From contig NZ_CP047961.1 in NCBI RefSeq assembly GCF_014279775.1, positions 1,488,001-1,552,000 of the forward strand: 64,000 nucleotides of DNA. Reading direction: 5' to 3'. The DNA is from Synechococcus sp. PROS-9-1 (GTDB lineage: Bacteria; Cyanobacteriota; Cyanobacteriia; PCC-6307; Cyanobiaceae). Within the stretch, counting starts at the first letter, position 1, and each line of letters begins with the position of its first letter. Positions 29,358 to 39,309 of this stretch are shown one piece after another. The notes under the pieces are model-generated. The model worked only from the letters and a program-made list of their open reading frames with translations. It was not told where the DNA came from and made no database searches. A program made the translations under genes and the position numbers.

Positions 29358-30058
29358 GCTCGGATCAAACGTCAGCCGGAAAGCCATCGCCTGCGGACCC
29401 ATCATCGTTGGACCGATCGGCCGAATCTCTTGGCATGGGAGGCGATTTAGCCCCAGAGAAAGACGCCGATGCATACCGAAAGCGCATGGCACGCCGTCAG
29501 GACGTGCAGCGACAACGGGTCTCAGAGAGACGTATTGAAAAGGGATTGGTCTTGGTCTTCACCGGCCACGGCAAGGGAAAGACCACTGCGTCTCTTGGCT
29601 TGGCCTTGCGGACCCTGGGTCACGGACACCAGGTTGCCGTTGTCCAATTCATCAAAGGAGGTTGGGAGCCTGGAGAAGCCAAAGCACTCAAAGCCTTTGG
29701 AGACGCCTTGAGTTGGCATGCACTCGGAGAGGGTTTCACCTGGGAAACCCAAGATCGTGAGCGTGATCGTCAGCTGGTGCAAGCAGCTTGGGATACCTCG
29801 CTCGCTTACCTCAGAGACCCCAAACAAAAACTTGTCGTGCTGGACGAAGTGAATGTGGCGTTAAAACTTGGCTATCTCGAACTGGATCAAGTCCTGCAAG
29901 GCCTTGATGAGCGGCCTGAACTTACGCACGTCGCCCTCACTGGCAGGGGAGCTCCGGAAGGGCTGATCCAAAGAGCCGATTTGGTCACGGAAATGTCCCT
30001 CATCAAGCACCCCTTCCGGGAACAAGGGGTCAAAGCACAGCAAGGCATTGAGTTCTGA
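29354..30058 (+). CDS. cobO: Cob(I)yrinic acid a,c-diamide adenosyltransferase
   Basis: CobO (CobA/BtuR type) transfers an adenosyl group from ATP to the cobalt of cobyrinic acid diamide in corrinoid synthesis. P-loop FTGHGKGKTTAS at residues 69-80; later motifs VAVVQFIKGGW, VLDEVNVALKLGYL and LTGRGAPEGL are diagnostic. The first 40 residues form an unconserved acidic lead (compare the normal ~200-residue length). Picocyanobacteria make pseudocobalamin de novo; cobK elsewhere in the window acts upstream in the same pathway. It overlaps the methyltransferase by 4 bases. Confidence 0.95.
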   Translation: MSSDQTSAGKPSPADPSSLDRSAESLGMGGDLAPEKDADAYRKRMARRQDVQRQRVSERRIEKGLVLVFTGHGKGKTTASLGLALRTLGHGHQVAVVQFIKGGWEPGEAKALKAFGDALSWHALGEGFTWETQDRERDRQLVQAAWDTSLAYLRDPKQKLVVLDEVNVALKLGYLELDQVLQGLDERPELTHVALTGRGAPEGLIQRADLVTEMSLIKHPFREQGVKAQQGIEF

Positions 30059-30197
30059 AGAGACCGTGTTCTGATCGCTGCATCCCAGCGATCAGGCTGC
30101 CTTGCGCACCGATGCGACAGGGCAACATCAGAGAGGTATCAGCTTTCGCGAACTCCCAAGAACAGCCTTGCTACTGTCCTAAAGATAAGGATATTGA

Positions 30198-30905
30198 ATG
30201 GCCTACGCGCGTGCCCTCCTGAAGCTCAGCGGTGAAGCGCTGATGGGCAATCAGGGCTACGGAATTGATCCAGAAATTGTTTCGGCCATCGCTGCAGATG
30301 TTGCCAAAGTTGTAGCCACTGGCACGCAATTGGCGATTGTCGTCGGCGGCGGGAACATTTTCAGAGGGCTGAAAGGTTCAGCCGCAGGAATGGATCGCGC
30401 CACCGCCGACTACGTCGGCATGCTCGCCACGGTGATGAATGCCATCACCCTGCAGGACGGACTTGAGCGAGCCGGCATTGCCACCCGAGTCCAGACCGCT
30501 ATTGAAATGCAAGAAGTGGCTGAGCCTTACATCCGCAGGCGCGCGATGCGACATCTAGAGAAGGGCAGGGTGGTCGTGTTTGGAGCAGGTTGTGGCAATC
30601 CGTTCTTCACCACCGACACCACGGCTGCTTTACGCGCAGCCGAAATCAGCGCTGATGTGGTGTTCAAAGCCACCAAGGTTGACGGTGTGTATGACAAAGA
30701 TCCGCATCAATTCCCGGATGCCGTCCGCTACGACTCTTTGACCTTCCAACAGGTGCTCAGCGGAGAACTTGCCGTGATGGATAGCACTGCCATCGCTCTT
30801 TGCAAAGACAACAACATCCCGATTGTTGTCTTCAATTTGTTTGAACCTGGCAACATCGGCAGAGCCGTGGCCGGTGAGCCCATCGGTTCTCGTATCAGCA
30901 ACTAG
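30198..30905 (+). CDS. pyrH: Uridylate kinase
   Basis: PyrH phosphorylates UMP to UDP in pyrimidine synthesis, as a hexamer of the amino acid kinase fold. Clear motifs: [11 protein letters not shown] at the start, [10 protein letters not shown] at about 50-59, [12 protein letters not shown], and [21 protein letters not shown]. At 235 residues it is standard. A 139-base spacer precedes it, so a promoter probably lies there. frr follows after 8 bases; pyrH-frr is a widely conserved pair. Confidence 0.97.
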   Translation: MAYARALLKLSGEALMGNQGYGIDPEIVSAIAADVAKVVATGTQLAIVVGGGNIFRGLKGSAAGMDRATADYVGMLATVMNAITLQDGLERAGIATRVQTAIEMQEVAEPYIRRRAMRHLEKGRVVVFGAGCGNPFFTTDTTAALRAAEISADVVFKATKVDGVYDKDPHQFPDAVRYDSLTFQQVLSGELAVMDSTAIALCKDNNIPIVVFNLFEPGNIGRAVAGEPIGSRISN

Positions 30906-30913
30906 TCATCGTC

Positions 30914-31462
30914 ATGTCGAACTCCGATCTCGAAGCCAACATGCGCAAGTCGGTGGAAGCCACCCAGCGCAACTTCAACACCATCCGCACGGGACGCGCC
31001 AATCCCTCGTTATTGGATCGAATCAATGTCGAGTACTACGGCGCTGACACACCCCTGAAATCACTCGCCAGTCTCTCCACTCCCGATTCGCAAACGATTG
31101 CCGTTCAACCCTTCGATATGGGATCCCTGACGCTGATCGAAAAAGCAATTGCCACCAGTGACTTGGGATTCACGCCCAACAACGATGGCAAGGTCATTCG
31201 CATCAATGTGCCACCGCTCACAGAAGAGCGCCGAAAAGAGTTCTGCAAACTTGCCGCAAAGTATTCAGAGGAGGGCAAGGTGGCATTGCGCAGCGTGCGA
31301 CGTGACGCCATCGACAAAATCAAGAAACAAGAGAAGGAGGGAGATCTTTCAGAGGATCAAAGCCGAGATGAGCAAGATCAAATTCAGAAAACAACCGATC
31401 GTTTCATCGCAGAACTTGAAAAACATTTAGCAAATAAAGAGGTTGAAATCCTCAAGGTTTGA
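30914..31462 (+). CDS. frr: Ribosome recycling factor
   Basis: RRF works with EF-G to split post-termination ribosomes. 182 residues with the hallmark [19 protein letters not shown] at about 32-50, [20 protein letters not shown], and a helical bundle of alternating charged residues. It follows pyrH by 8 bases. Its stop TGA shares two bases with a TTG that begins the next gene, so the flavoprotein downstream is likely translationally coupled. Confidence 0.97.
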   Translation: MSNSDLEANMRKSVEATQRNFNTIRTGRANPSLLDRINVEYYGADTPLKSLASLSTPDSQTIAVQPFDMGSLTLIEKAIATSDLGFTPNNDGKVIRINVPPLTEERRKEFCKLAAKYSEEGKVALRSVRRDAIDKIKKQEKEGDLSEDQSRDEQDQIQKTTDRFIAELEKHLANKEVEILKV

Positions 31463-32589
31463 GCAGCACTGACGTTGCTGTCATCGGGGCCGGTGCAGCC
31501 GGCTCCAGCGCAGCCTTTCATCTCGCCCGATTAGGACATCGCGTCACCGTCCTTGAACGCGAGCGATCAGAGAGGGTCAAACCATGCGGTGGTGGGATGG
31601 CGGCCTCCGTTCAGCAGTGGTTCCCCTTCAACTTGCAACCAGCCGTTGATGACGTCATCCAACAGGTGGATTTCAGCTGGTGTCTCACTGATCCTGTGGT
31701 CGCTGAGCTTCCAGGCTCTGCACCCTTCTGGATCGTCAAGCGTGAGCGGCTCGATGCACTCTTGTTGGAGCAAGCGATTGCTTTAGGGGCAGAGCTGCGG
31801 CGGCCCTTCGAGGTCGAGGACCTTCAACAGGATGAAAGCCATTGGCTTGTACGCAGCAAGGACGGGGAGGTGATCGAGGCCAGAGCCGTAGTTCTGGCTG
31901 ATGGCTCAGGTTCTCCCTGGCCAACACGCTTGGGGATCGGCCCTCGATCTCTGCACATGGCCAAGACGCTTTCTGTTCGCCTCGAAGGAATGGGAACCTT
32001 GCAACCTGGTACAGCCAGGTTTGAATTTGGGCTCGTCCACCATGGTTTCGCCTGGGCGTTTCCACTGGCAAACGGCATCAATGTGGGAGTGGGCACGTTT
32101 ATTGGACGTCGGGTCAGTGATGCGGACGCCGTGCTCAAACAACTCCTACCGGATCTGGGGTTTTCCTCCACAGACGGGCTGCGACAAAACGCGGATTTAA
32201 GAGTTTGGAATGGGCACACACCCCTCCACAGCAAAGGGATCGTGGCGGTAGGTGATGCCGCATCGCTCTGCGACCCCTTTCTTGCCGAAGGCCTCAGGCC
32301 ATCGCTGATGAGCGGCTGCGAAGCAGCAGCAAGTCTCGATTCATGGCTCAACGGGACTCAGCCTGACCTTTCCAACTACACAAAACGCATGCGCGAACGC
32401 TGGGGTGATTCGATGGCTTGGGGTCGTCGCATTGCCCAAGTGTTTTATCGCTTTCCGAAAGTGGGCTATCAACTCGGAATCAAGCGCCCCACTGCGCCGC
32501 AGCGCATTGCCCAAATTCTCTCTGGTGAGATGGGATACGGGGACATCGCCCAGAGGGTCATCCGCCGCTTGATGCTGCAAAGGGGTTAG
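31459..32589 (+). CDS. Geranylgeranyl reductase-like FAD oxidoreductase, TTG start
   Basis: A flavoprotein of the geranylgeranyl reductase (ChlP/BchP-like) superfamily. The FAD-binding dinucleotide motif is [20 protein letters not shown] at about 6-25, the substrate-side motif is [14 protein letters not shown] at 39-52, and the second FAD contact is [20 protein letters not shown]. The true ChlP is longer and is a separate gene in cyanobacteria, so this is a paralogue with an unknown isoprenoid or lipid substrate. No ATG is available near the start; TTG at 31459 overlaps the frr stop. The 3' end overlaps the convergent photolyase by 4 bases. Confidence 0.82.
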   Translation: MSSTDVAVIGAGAAGSSAAFHLARLGHRVTVLERERSERVKPCGGGMAASVQQWFPFNLQPAVDDVIQQVDFSWCLTDPVVAELPGSAPFWIVKRERLDALLLEQAIALGAELRRPFEVEDLQQDESHWLVRSKDGEVIEARAVVLADGSGSPWPTRLGIGPRSLHMAKTLSVRLEGMGTLQPGTARFEFGLVHHGFAWAFPLANGINVGVGTFIGRRVSDADAVLKQLLPDLGFSSTDGLRQNADLRVWNGHTPLHSKGIVAVGDAASLCDPFLAEGLRPSLMSGCEAAASLDSWLNGTQPDLSNYTKRMRERWGDSMAWGRRIAQVFYRFPKVGYQLGIKRPTAPQRIAQILSGEMGYGDIAQRVIRRLMLQRG

Positions 32590-34100
32590 AGATCAAGGGT
32601 GAGCTGTTGGGAATCATCAGGCGCAGGGTTACGCCGTCGTCGACGGCGACCCTGGCCCGTGGGCGCTAAGCCTGAACGTCTCGACCCATGGCGCTGATGA
32701 ATTCCATCGGCAATGGCAGAAAACCCAGAGCGCTCCCTGATCGCCCAAATCCTCTGCTTCGCCTCCCTGGCCGCAAGCGCAGGTTCCACCACGGGCAGGG
32801 GATAGTCCACTCCAAGCATGAGTCCTGCTTGTCGTTGCGCTGCCATCGACAACTTCCAGGGCTCATGCACGTAGACATCTGGAACCAGCTGGAGTTCAGG
32901 CAGCCAAGTGCGAATGAATTCGCCCTTCAAGTCATGGTCTTGCCCCTGCTTGATCGGGTTGTAAACCCGCACAGCATTGATGGCTGTGCTGCCTGACTGC
33001 ATCTGGCACTGGCTCCAATGGATTCCGGGCTCATAGTCCACAAACTGTCGCGCTAAATGAAGTCCGCTATCCCGCCACGGCAACCAGAGGTGGTAGCTGG
33101 CAAATGACATCAACATCGCTCGCATCCTGAAGTTGATCCAACCGTGGGCCCGCAATGCGCGCATGCAGGCATCGACGAAAGGAACTCCAGTGCGTCCCTC
33201 CGCCCAGGCGGCGAGTCGCTCATCATCCGCGCAGCGCACCCCGCGCATGAACGGATGAAAATCTTCGAATTCAATCGCTGGCTGGGTTTCAAGCTTTTGG
33301 ATGAAGTGGCAATGCCAATGCAGGCGTGACTCAAAACTGCTAATTCCACGGCCGCTGAAGCCACGGCTTGTTTGGATCACCTCTCGCATCGAGAGACACC
33401 CCCAGGTGAGATAAGCGGAGAGGCGAGAACAACCGGTGAACGCGGTGTTGGGGCTGGAGATGGAGCGTGCGTAGCCGGGCGCGCGATGTTCAAGAAAATC
33501 GTCCAGCTCCAGCAATGCCATCGAACGACCACCGCTTTGACGATGCGGACATGGATCGGGTGCCAGCTCCTGATGGGGGCGGGCAGGGATAGTGCCGGCA
33601 TCGATCCCCTCGATCGATGGCAGTCCCATCGGGGAAGGGGTGATCAGCTCAGCCATCTGCGCTTCCCAGCGTTTAGCCCAACGATTGCGCGACCGCAGCC
33701 GGCGGATCACGCCAAATTGGGGAATCTCCTTCCAAGCGATGCCGTGCTGCCGGCACCAGAGAGCCACGCGTTGGTCACGCTGATACGTCCAACCATTTCC
33801 AGTTTCTTCATGGCTCCAAAGCCCATCAAAACCAAATTGACGATGGGCACGCTCAAACACGTCCAACACATCACCACTGCGCACCAGCAGCGGTTGGCCT
33901 AGCTCAGCCAGAGCGAAGCGCAAATCCAGCAACGACTCTCGGCAAAACAACCACTGCCGCTCAGAGACATCTTGCTGCTGCCACAACTCGGGCTCAACGA
34001 CATATAGAGGCAGCACTGGACCCCTGAGCAAGGCCTGCTGCAAGGGTTGGTGATCTCTCACCCGGAGGTCTCGCTTGAACCAGACAAGCTGGAGCGCCAA
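32586..34100 (-). CDS. Cryptochrome/photolyase family protein
   Basis: A flavoprotein of the DNA photolyase/cryptochrome superfamily. The N-terminal alpha/beta antenna domain starts with LVWFKRDLRVRDHQPLQQAL; the C-terminal FAD domain includes SRLSAYLTWGCLSMREV, HWHCHFIQKLE, VPFVDACMRALRAHGWINFR, and DYEPGIHWSQCQMQSG. The GWINFRMRAM and WSQCQMQSG segments fit the cyanobacterial photolyase-like groups, but whether it repairs CPDs, repairs (6-4) products or signals cannot be decided by eye. The tail contains a run of arginines (GQGRRRRRR) before NPAPDDSQQL, likely flexible and nucleic-acid binding. 504 residues; overlaps the GGR-like gene by 4 bases. Confidence 0.88.
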   Translation of the reverse strand: MALQLVWFKRDLRVRDHQPLQQALLRGPVLPLYVVEPELWQQQDVSERQWLFCRESLLDLRFALAELGQPLLVRSGDVLDVFERAHRQFGFDGLWSHEETGNGWTYQRDQRVALWCRQHGIAWKEIPQFGVIRRLRSRNRWAKRWEAQMAELITPSPMGLPSIEGIDAGTIPARPHQELAPDPCPHRQSGGRSMALLELDDFLEHRAPGYARSISSPNTAFTGCSRLSAYLTWGCLSMREVIQTSRGFSGRGISSFESRLHWHCHFIQKLETQPAIEFEDFHPFMRGVRCADDERLAAWAEGRTGVPFVDACMRALRAHGWINFRMRAMLMSFASYHLWLPWRDSGLHLARQFVDYEPGIHWSQCQMQSGSTAINAVRVYNPIKQGQDHDLKGEFIRTWLPELQLVPDVYVHEPWKLSMAAQRQAGLMLGVDYPLPVVEPALAAREAKQRIWAIRERSGFSAIADGIHQRHGSRRSGLAPTGQGRRRRRRNPAPDDSQQLTLDL

Positions 34101-34247
34101 CGCAGAAGACCCCCCTAGATGCCCGGAGATTGACCCTAACGATTGAATACGGACTCAGCGAGCCGCTGTTGCAAGCCACTGCAATAGAACGCCTTCACTC
34201 CAAAGAGCGAGGGCGTGCTTGCTGTTTAAAGCCTTAACCCAGCTCGA

Positions 34248-35420
34248 TCAAACGGCGGTCAGGGACAAAGCGCCACCGAAACCTAAGCGCACATCGTCTG
34301 GTGTCAAACGACCGTCATGATCCTGATCTAAGGCATCAAAAACCGCATCACTTCCCAACCATTCATCGCGGGTGATGCAGCCATCGCCGTTGAAATCGTT
34401 CAACAGAAAAATCTCTTGAACGGCATGGCTGAACGCAGAGCCACCCTCGATCTGAGCCAAACGGTGAGCAAGTTGCTGCTCGAGAGTTTCGATCGCTTTG
34501 CTGAAACCTTTGATGCCTTCACTGAGCTTGTCAGTGGCCATTCGATCCTCAGCCATCATTGAGATGAAGTGCTCCTGATCCACGTGCATTTGCTCTGCAA
34601 CAGGAGCGAGGTTCGCAGGATCTAACTTGCGAATCAGCGAAGCATCGCTACTGCGCAATTGATCCAGCAATTTCGGTGAAATGGTAAGAAGATCACAACC
34701 TGCAAGCTCAGTGATCTCATCGAGATTGCGGAAGCTGGCTCCCATGATTTCAGTTTTGTAGCCGTATGTCTTGAAGTAGTTGAAGATACTGGTCACTGAA
34801 ATCACACCAGGATCTTCAGGACCTGGATAAGAATCGCGCCCTGTGTCTGCCTTGAACCAATCAAGAATGCGACCAACAAAGGGCGAGATCAACGTGACGC
34901 TTGCTTCGGCGCAGGCCACAGCCTGAGAGAAGCCAAACAACAGGGTGAGGTTGCAATGAATTCCATCCTTCTCAAGAACTTCAGCCGCTTTGATTCCCTC
35001 CCAAGTGGAGGCAATTTTGATCAAGACGCGGTCATTACTGATTCCCGAATCGTTGTAGAGACGAATAAGTTTCCGACCTTTTTCAATGGTGGCCTCAGTG
35101 TCGTAACTCAAGCGGGCATCAACCTCCGTTGAAACTCTGCCAGGAACAATCTTCAGAATTTCCTTTCCGAATATCACGCTGATTTCATCGAGTGCTTCAT
35201 GCACCACTTGCTCCACCGGAGCGCTCTCTCCTAAAAGCTTGCGGGACGAACGCAAGGCTTCATCAATGAGATTCTCGTAAGCTGGAATCTGAGCTGCAGC
35301 AAGGATCAGGGAGGGATTGGTAGTCGCATCACGAGGAGTGAAACGCCTGATCGCTTCAAGATCACCCGTATCGGCCACCACCACGGTCATGGCGGAAAGC
35401 TGCTCAAGGAGGGTGGCCAT
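34248..35420 (-). CDS. tal: Transaldolase with C-terminal EF-hand pair
   Basis: Transaldolase (TalB type) of the pentose phosphate pathway. The barrel (1-325) has [14 protein letters not shown], the Schiff-base lysine in [17 protein letters not shown], and [17 protein letters not shown]. After residue 335 there is an extension with two calcium-binding loops: [12 protein letters not shown] and [12 protein letters not shown], each with acidic residues at positions 1, 3, 5 and 12 as expected for EF-hands. This fusion is known in marine picocyanobacteria and suggests calcium-dependent control or stability. 390 residues. Separated by 53 bases from ftsI upstream. Confidence 0.95.
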   Translation of the reverse strand: MATLLEQLSAMTVVVADTGDLEAIRRFTPRDATTNPSLILAAAQIPAYENLIDEALRSSRKLLGESAPVEQVVHEALDEISVIFGKEILKIVPGRVSTEVDARLSYDTEATIEKGRKLIRLYNDSGISNDRVLIKIASTWEGIKAAEVLEKDGIHCNLTLLFGFSQAVACAEASVTLISPFVGRILDWFKADTGRDSYPGPEDPGVISVTSIFNYFKTYGYKTEIMGASFRNLDEITELAGCDLLTISPKLLDQLRSSDASLIRKLDPANLAPVAEQMHVDQEHFISMMAEDRMATDKLSEGIKGFSKAIETLEQQLAHRLAQIEGGSAFSHAVQEIFLLNDFNGDGCITRDEWLGSDAVFDALDQDHDGRLTPDDVRLGFGGALSLTAV

Positions 35421-35473
35421 GGCGCACTAAAACTCTATGAATTCAACGTAGCGACGATTTTCAAACTGACAGC

Positions 35474-37285
35474 TCAAGGGGGAGATTTGTCCGTTTGTGC
35501 AGATTTAACCCGACCACTTGGTGGGATTTTTTCAATCACCAGGAGACCATCAATGATGGATTTAGCCACAGGCAAAGCCACAGTTGAGCCATAGGCGTGC
35601 TCCCCTTGTGGTTCATCAACCACCACCAGCACGACATAACGAGGGTCCTCGATCGGAAGCGTTGCAACAAAACTGCAAATCAGAGCCCCAGGGACATACA
35701 CACCATTCACTGCCTTTTGAGCCGTGCCTGTTTTGCCGCCAATGCGATATCCAGGGGTGCGCACCCCCTTACCACTGCCTTTTTCCACCACAGATTCCAT
35801 CCAGTTCAGAACCGTGCGCGTGACCTCTGGGCGGAGCAAGGGCTGCCCCATGCGCTCTCCACTCGGAGCCAATGCATGGCCAGCCCGTAAACCACGGGTG
35901 ATGTGAGGGCTCACAAGCCTTCCGCCATTCGCGATCAGTGCATGCAGTTGAACAAGCTTGAGAGGTGTCAGCGAGAAGCCTTGACCGAATGCTGCGGCAG
36001 CTGGCTCGATGGGCTGCGTGGTGAATTGTTCCTTGGTCTTCAACTGGCCCGCCACTGCGCCTGGAAGGTCTGTGTCCGGCTTTGCATCGAGCCCAAGTCG
36101 ACTTAACCAGTCCCAATAATTAGCGGGACGCATTTTGCGCATCGCCTGCACCATGCCGACATTGCTTGACACCTGAAGCACGGTGGCAAAATCCACGACG
36201 CCATTGCCCTTGCGGTCGTGGTTGCGAATCGGCCAGCCACCAATCGTGAGGGTCCCACTGTCGTAAACCGTCTCATTGGGTTGGATCACACCTTCTTGAA
36301 GCGCTAAAGCCAAATTGATCGGCTTAAAGGTCGATCCAGGTTCATAGAGGTCTTGAACAGACCATTCCCGAAAACGCTCTGGATTGAAATCCCAGTAACG
36401 GTTCGCGTCATACGTCGGCGTTGAGGCCAGCGCCATTAATTCACCATTGGTGACATCCATCACGATCGCCACTCCCTTCTTGGCTTTCCAGGTCTTGACC
36501 TGTGCCGTCAGGGCCTTGGCAGCCAGCTCCTGCAGGCGGGCATCCAAGGTGAGCTGCAATCTCAGGTCATCCCCGAAAAACACGCCCGGCGCCAGGTTGT
36601 CTGGCAACGGGGTTCCGTCTGCTCCGCGACGAAGACTACGGGCCTGTTCGTGACGCTGCAGGTCATCATCACGACTCTGTTCCAGCCCCGCCTGGGGCTG
36701 ACGCTCTTGATTGAGGAAACCAACGACATTGGCAAAGAGAGCGCCTTGCGGATACACGCGATAGGGATAGGGCTCGAGATCAATGCCGCTGATTCCTAGG
36801 GAACGAACTGTTGTTGCCGTTTCAGGGTCAACGCCCTCAGCCAACTTGATGCCAGAGGCGCTATCTCCCATCCTTTTGTTGAGCTCACCAGAGGACAGGG
36901 CCAACAAGGGAGATAGACGTGCAGCAACCTCCTTACGGTCACGAATGAGCGTCGGCTCGTCGCCAGGAAAGTTGAAGTAACGAGGATGAGCCCAGAGTCG
37001 ATAACGCTCCTCGTCTAAGGCCACAAGCCTCCCGTTGCGATCCACAATCGGCCGGCGGCTGCCCAGGGGCTTGGTGCGTTGCGTTTGCACCACACGGGCC
37101 CGCGCCTCCAATTCAGAGGCTTGAACAATCTGTAGCCAGGCCATACGCCCGACCAATCCCAATAAACCTGCACACAGCAGGACAAAGACCACTTTCATGC
37201 GACCGGCGGGCACCGGCTCAAGACGAATCACCCTTCGTCGTTCACGACGCGGCTTAGAGGTCGAGCCTTGCCGGTTGGCTGGCAT
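35474..37285 (-). CDS. ftsI: Penicillin-binding protein, FtsI type (division transpeptidase)
   Basis: A class B penicillin-binding protein that crosslinks septal peptidoglycan. It has a short basic cytoplasmic lead, one membrane helix (about 32-52), a dimerisation/pedestal domain with PIVDRNGRLVAL, and a transpeptidase domain. The active-site boxes are S318-TF-K321 (EPGSTFKP), SSN at 373-375, and KTGT near residue 510 (GGKTGTAQK). 603 residues. Four bases upstream on the same strand lies a short bitopic protein with FtsL-like layout, as in dcw-type clusters where ftsL precedes ftsI. Confidence 0.95.
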   Translation of the reverse strand: MPANRQGSTSKPRRERRRVIRLEPVPAGRMKVVFVLLCAGLLGLVGRMAWLQIVQASELEARARVVQTQRTKPLGSRRPIVDRNGRLVALDEERYRLWAHPRYFNFPGDEPTLIRDRKEVAARLSPLLALSSGELNKRMGDSASGIKLAEGVDPETATTVRSLGISGIDLEPYPYRVYPQGALFANVVGFLNQERQPQAGLEQSRDDDLQRHEQARSLRRGADGTPLPDNLAPGVFFGDDLRLQLTLDARLQELAAKALTAQVKTWKAKKGVAIVMDVTNGELMALASTPTYDANRYWDFNPERFREWSVQDLYEPGSTFKPINLALALQEGVIQPNETVYDSGTLTIGGWPIRNHDRKGNGVVDFATVLQVSSNVGMVQAMRKMRPANYWDWLSRLGLDAKPDTDLPGAVAGQLKTKEQFTTQPIEPAAAAFGQGFSLTPLKLVQLHALIANGGRLVSPHITRGLRAGHALAPSGERMGQPLLRPEVTRTVLNWMESVVEKGSGKGVRTPGYRIGGKTGTAQKAVNGVYVPGALICSFVATLPIEDPRYVVLVVVDEPQGEHAYGSTVALPVAKSIIDGLLVIEKIPPSGRVKSAQTDKSPP

Positions 37286-37289
37286 CTGT

Positions 37290-37763
37290 TCAATACCCGT
37301 GATGAATTGAACGATCCATCAAGGAGCCAATGAAAGCCAGATGATCGTGGGATCCGCCGGACGCCTCTTCAATGGGACGTTCGAGGTACACCAATTTTTC
37401 AGCGGTCGTCGGAACCATCGAATTTGGAGTCTGAGTTTGATCCAGGAGATACCGCTCAAGCATGGCTGTGGACTCCGTCAGTCGGTGGCCCACGGCTCGG
37501 GTGTCCTCCAAGCGTTCAAACGCGACCGTCCATCGGTATTGCCAGTGAAGCGTGAGTCCACTGAGAGCCAGAACAGCTGTGAACACGCCAATCAAACTGC
37601 CATCAGCCGCACGATGAAGACCAGCAAGCAGGGGAGAGCGGCGGGCAACACGCTTGGCGGACAGTGAACCCTGAATGAGCTCGAAGGCACCAGTGGCCGA
37701 TGAATGTTCCTGTGGGGCAGGTTGAGTTTGGGGAACCGCGACCACGTTGAACGAATAGGGCAA
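37290..37763 (-). CDS. Bitopic membrane protein, FtsL-like candidate
   Basis: 157 residues: a polar, basic cytoplasmic part (1-53), one membrane helix (about 55-74, LIGVFTAVLALSGLTLHW), then about 80 residues outside the membrane. These begin with an amphipathic helix (WTVAFERLEDTRAVGHRL to LERYLLDQ) and end with MVPTTAEKLVYLERP. The size, topology, coiled-coil-like helix and position directly before ftsI are those of FtsL, whose sequence is poorly conserved between phyla. FtsL partners with FtsB/FtsQ and FtsW-FtsI. No motif proves it, so I leave the symbol blank. Confidence 0.75.
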   Translation of the reverse strand: MPYSFNVVAVPQTQPAPQEHSSATGAFELIQGSLSAKRVARRSPLLAGLHRAADGSLIGVFTAVLALSGLTLHWQYRWTVAFERLEDTRAVGHRLTESTAMLERYLLDQTQTPNSMVPTTAEKLVYLERPIEEASGGSHDHLAFIGSLMDRSIHHGY

Positions 37764-37832
37764 TGCGCCAGTGAACCACCCGTATGCCCCGCCCGCAAGG
37801 CTGAAATGTCTTACAGCATCAGGGAAATCAAC

Positions 37833-39179
37833 TCAACTTCCGAGCAAGACAAGATTCAGGAAGGTGACACCGTTCCAGAGAGCATGCATCACCACACAAG
37901 GAAGGAGCCGACCACTGCTCAAACGCAGCAATGCCATCCCCAAACCAAGAACCAACAAAGGAAGTAATTCACCAATGCTGAGGTGAGCAACCGCAAACAC
38001 AAGGGCGCTGCCGAAGACGCTCCAACCCCGCCCGAATGAGCGTCCTAAAACGGGCAACAACACCCCACGGAACACTGTTTCTTCAAACAGCGGGGCTAGC
38101 ACAACCGCGGTGATGGCTAGCAGTAACAAGGCCAACGGATCTCTGCCGTTCAGCACCATTTCCAGCAATGGATTACTGCCTCCCTGATCGCCGATGACGC
38201 GACTCATCAGCCAACCGGTCAACACCACAGGCGGCATCACCATCAACCAGGCGCGACCGCCCTGAAACAGTGCCGTCCACCACGGTCTCACGCGCCACTG
38301 CAGCCAACCACCTGCAGGGAGCAAGCGTTGATCTAGTCCATCCAGCTGACTTTTGAGGATGAGCAACGGTGGTGTCGCTAGAGCGCAATAGCCAATCAGC
38401 ACAGCCACCGACTGGTTGAGTGGCGCCGCAATGCTCCGAGCCACCAAGGCTGAAAGAGGAGTCACAAGAAGTGGGACCAGCACCTCGCCCAGCACCACAA
38501 AACCGCCAGCGATCAGCAGCACCATGTCAACCAAACCAAGGGGAGGAGCTTGCAGTTCAGGCCAGGAGGATTGCTTGCGGCGCAGAAGCAACCAAAGCTG
38601 ACGAACCAGCAGAAGAGAACCCAACAACAACGCTCCGAGCGGCATCAGCTCGCTCAGAACAAGACGTCGAGCCGCGGCCTTGGCTGCAGAGCTGTCAACG
38701 CAATCGGACTGTGCCCCTCCCAGTGCTTGACACACCAGACGCCGGGTTAAGGGATCAGGACTGTTGTCAGACAACAGCGCTTGCTCCTGAGAGGAGAGGT
38801 CAAGGGAACGTGGCTCGGTGGCCAGAGTTTCCTGAAGCGTCCGAAGATTTGGGGTCTGAAGTGGAGTCTCCAGCAAGGTCTTGCGACGCCCTGGATCGTT
38901 TTCTAACGATGCAAACAACAGGGTTTGGCGATCATTGAGGCTGTCGAGAGGGGTCTCTCTCAGCGTTTCAAGCAAGCTCTGGGCGGGATCTTGGCCAATC
39001 AGCAGAGGTTTGAGCGATGGCGTCAACGCGGGCTCCGCCAACAACGCCAGCTCTTGCTGCTCCAAAGACAAAGCGGGAGCCACAGATGGGCGCCCGAGGC
39101 TGTCCATCAAGCCGAGGAACCAAACGCTGCAAGCCAGCACCATCGAAACGACAGCCAAAAGGACTTTCCACTTGGGCAC
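37833..39179 (-). CDS. CPBP (Abi/CAAX-like) membrane protease with large N-terminal region, GTG start
   Basis: The C-terminal third carries the CPBP glutamic protease signature: FEETVFRGVLLPVLG, then VFAVAHLSIGE and MHALWNGVTF, in a bundle of about six helices. Family members act as bacterial CAAX-like proteases or immunity proteins. Before that are a signal/anchor helix near residue 8, about 180 polar residues rich in Leu, Glu and Thr (ETPLDSLNDRQTLL), and further helices. The longer ATG frame to 39458 would run into the divergent gene; GTG at 39179 (then PKWKVLLAVVSMVL) gives a sensible start and 448 residues. Starts are 130 bases from the plus-strand phosphatase gene. Confidence 0.82.
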   Translation of the reverse strand: MPKWKVLLAVVSMVLACSVWFLGLMDSLGRPSVAPALSLEQQELALLAEPALTPSLKPLLIGQDPAQSLLETLRETPLDSLNDRQTLLFASLENDPGRRKTLLETPLQTPNLRTLQETLATEPRSLDLSSQEQALLSDNSPDPLTRRLVCQALGGAQSDCVDSSAAKAAARRLVLSELMPLGALLLGSLLLVRQLWLLLRRKQSSWPELQAPPLGLVDMVLLIAGGFVVLGEVLVPLLVTPLSALVARSIAAPLNQSVAVLIGYCALATPPLLILKSQLDGLDQRLLPAGGWLQWRVRPWWTALFQGGRAWLMVMPPVVLTGWLMSRVIGDQGGSNPLLEMVLNGRDPLALLLLAITAVVLAPLFEETVFRGVLLPVLGRSFGRGWSVFGSALVFAVAHLSIGELLPLLVLGLGMALLRLSSGRLLPCVVMHALWNGVTFLNLVLLGS

Positions 39180-39309
39180 TGCGTTTGAACGTCCGTTCGG
39201 CGGGCTGGTCAACAGACGATGAGCAACTACAAACGATTCTCTCCGGCGAAGGGCTACCAACGACCGATTTTGACCATTTCGGCGTGAGATTGGACCGTGC
39301 GCCCATACG

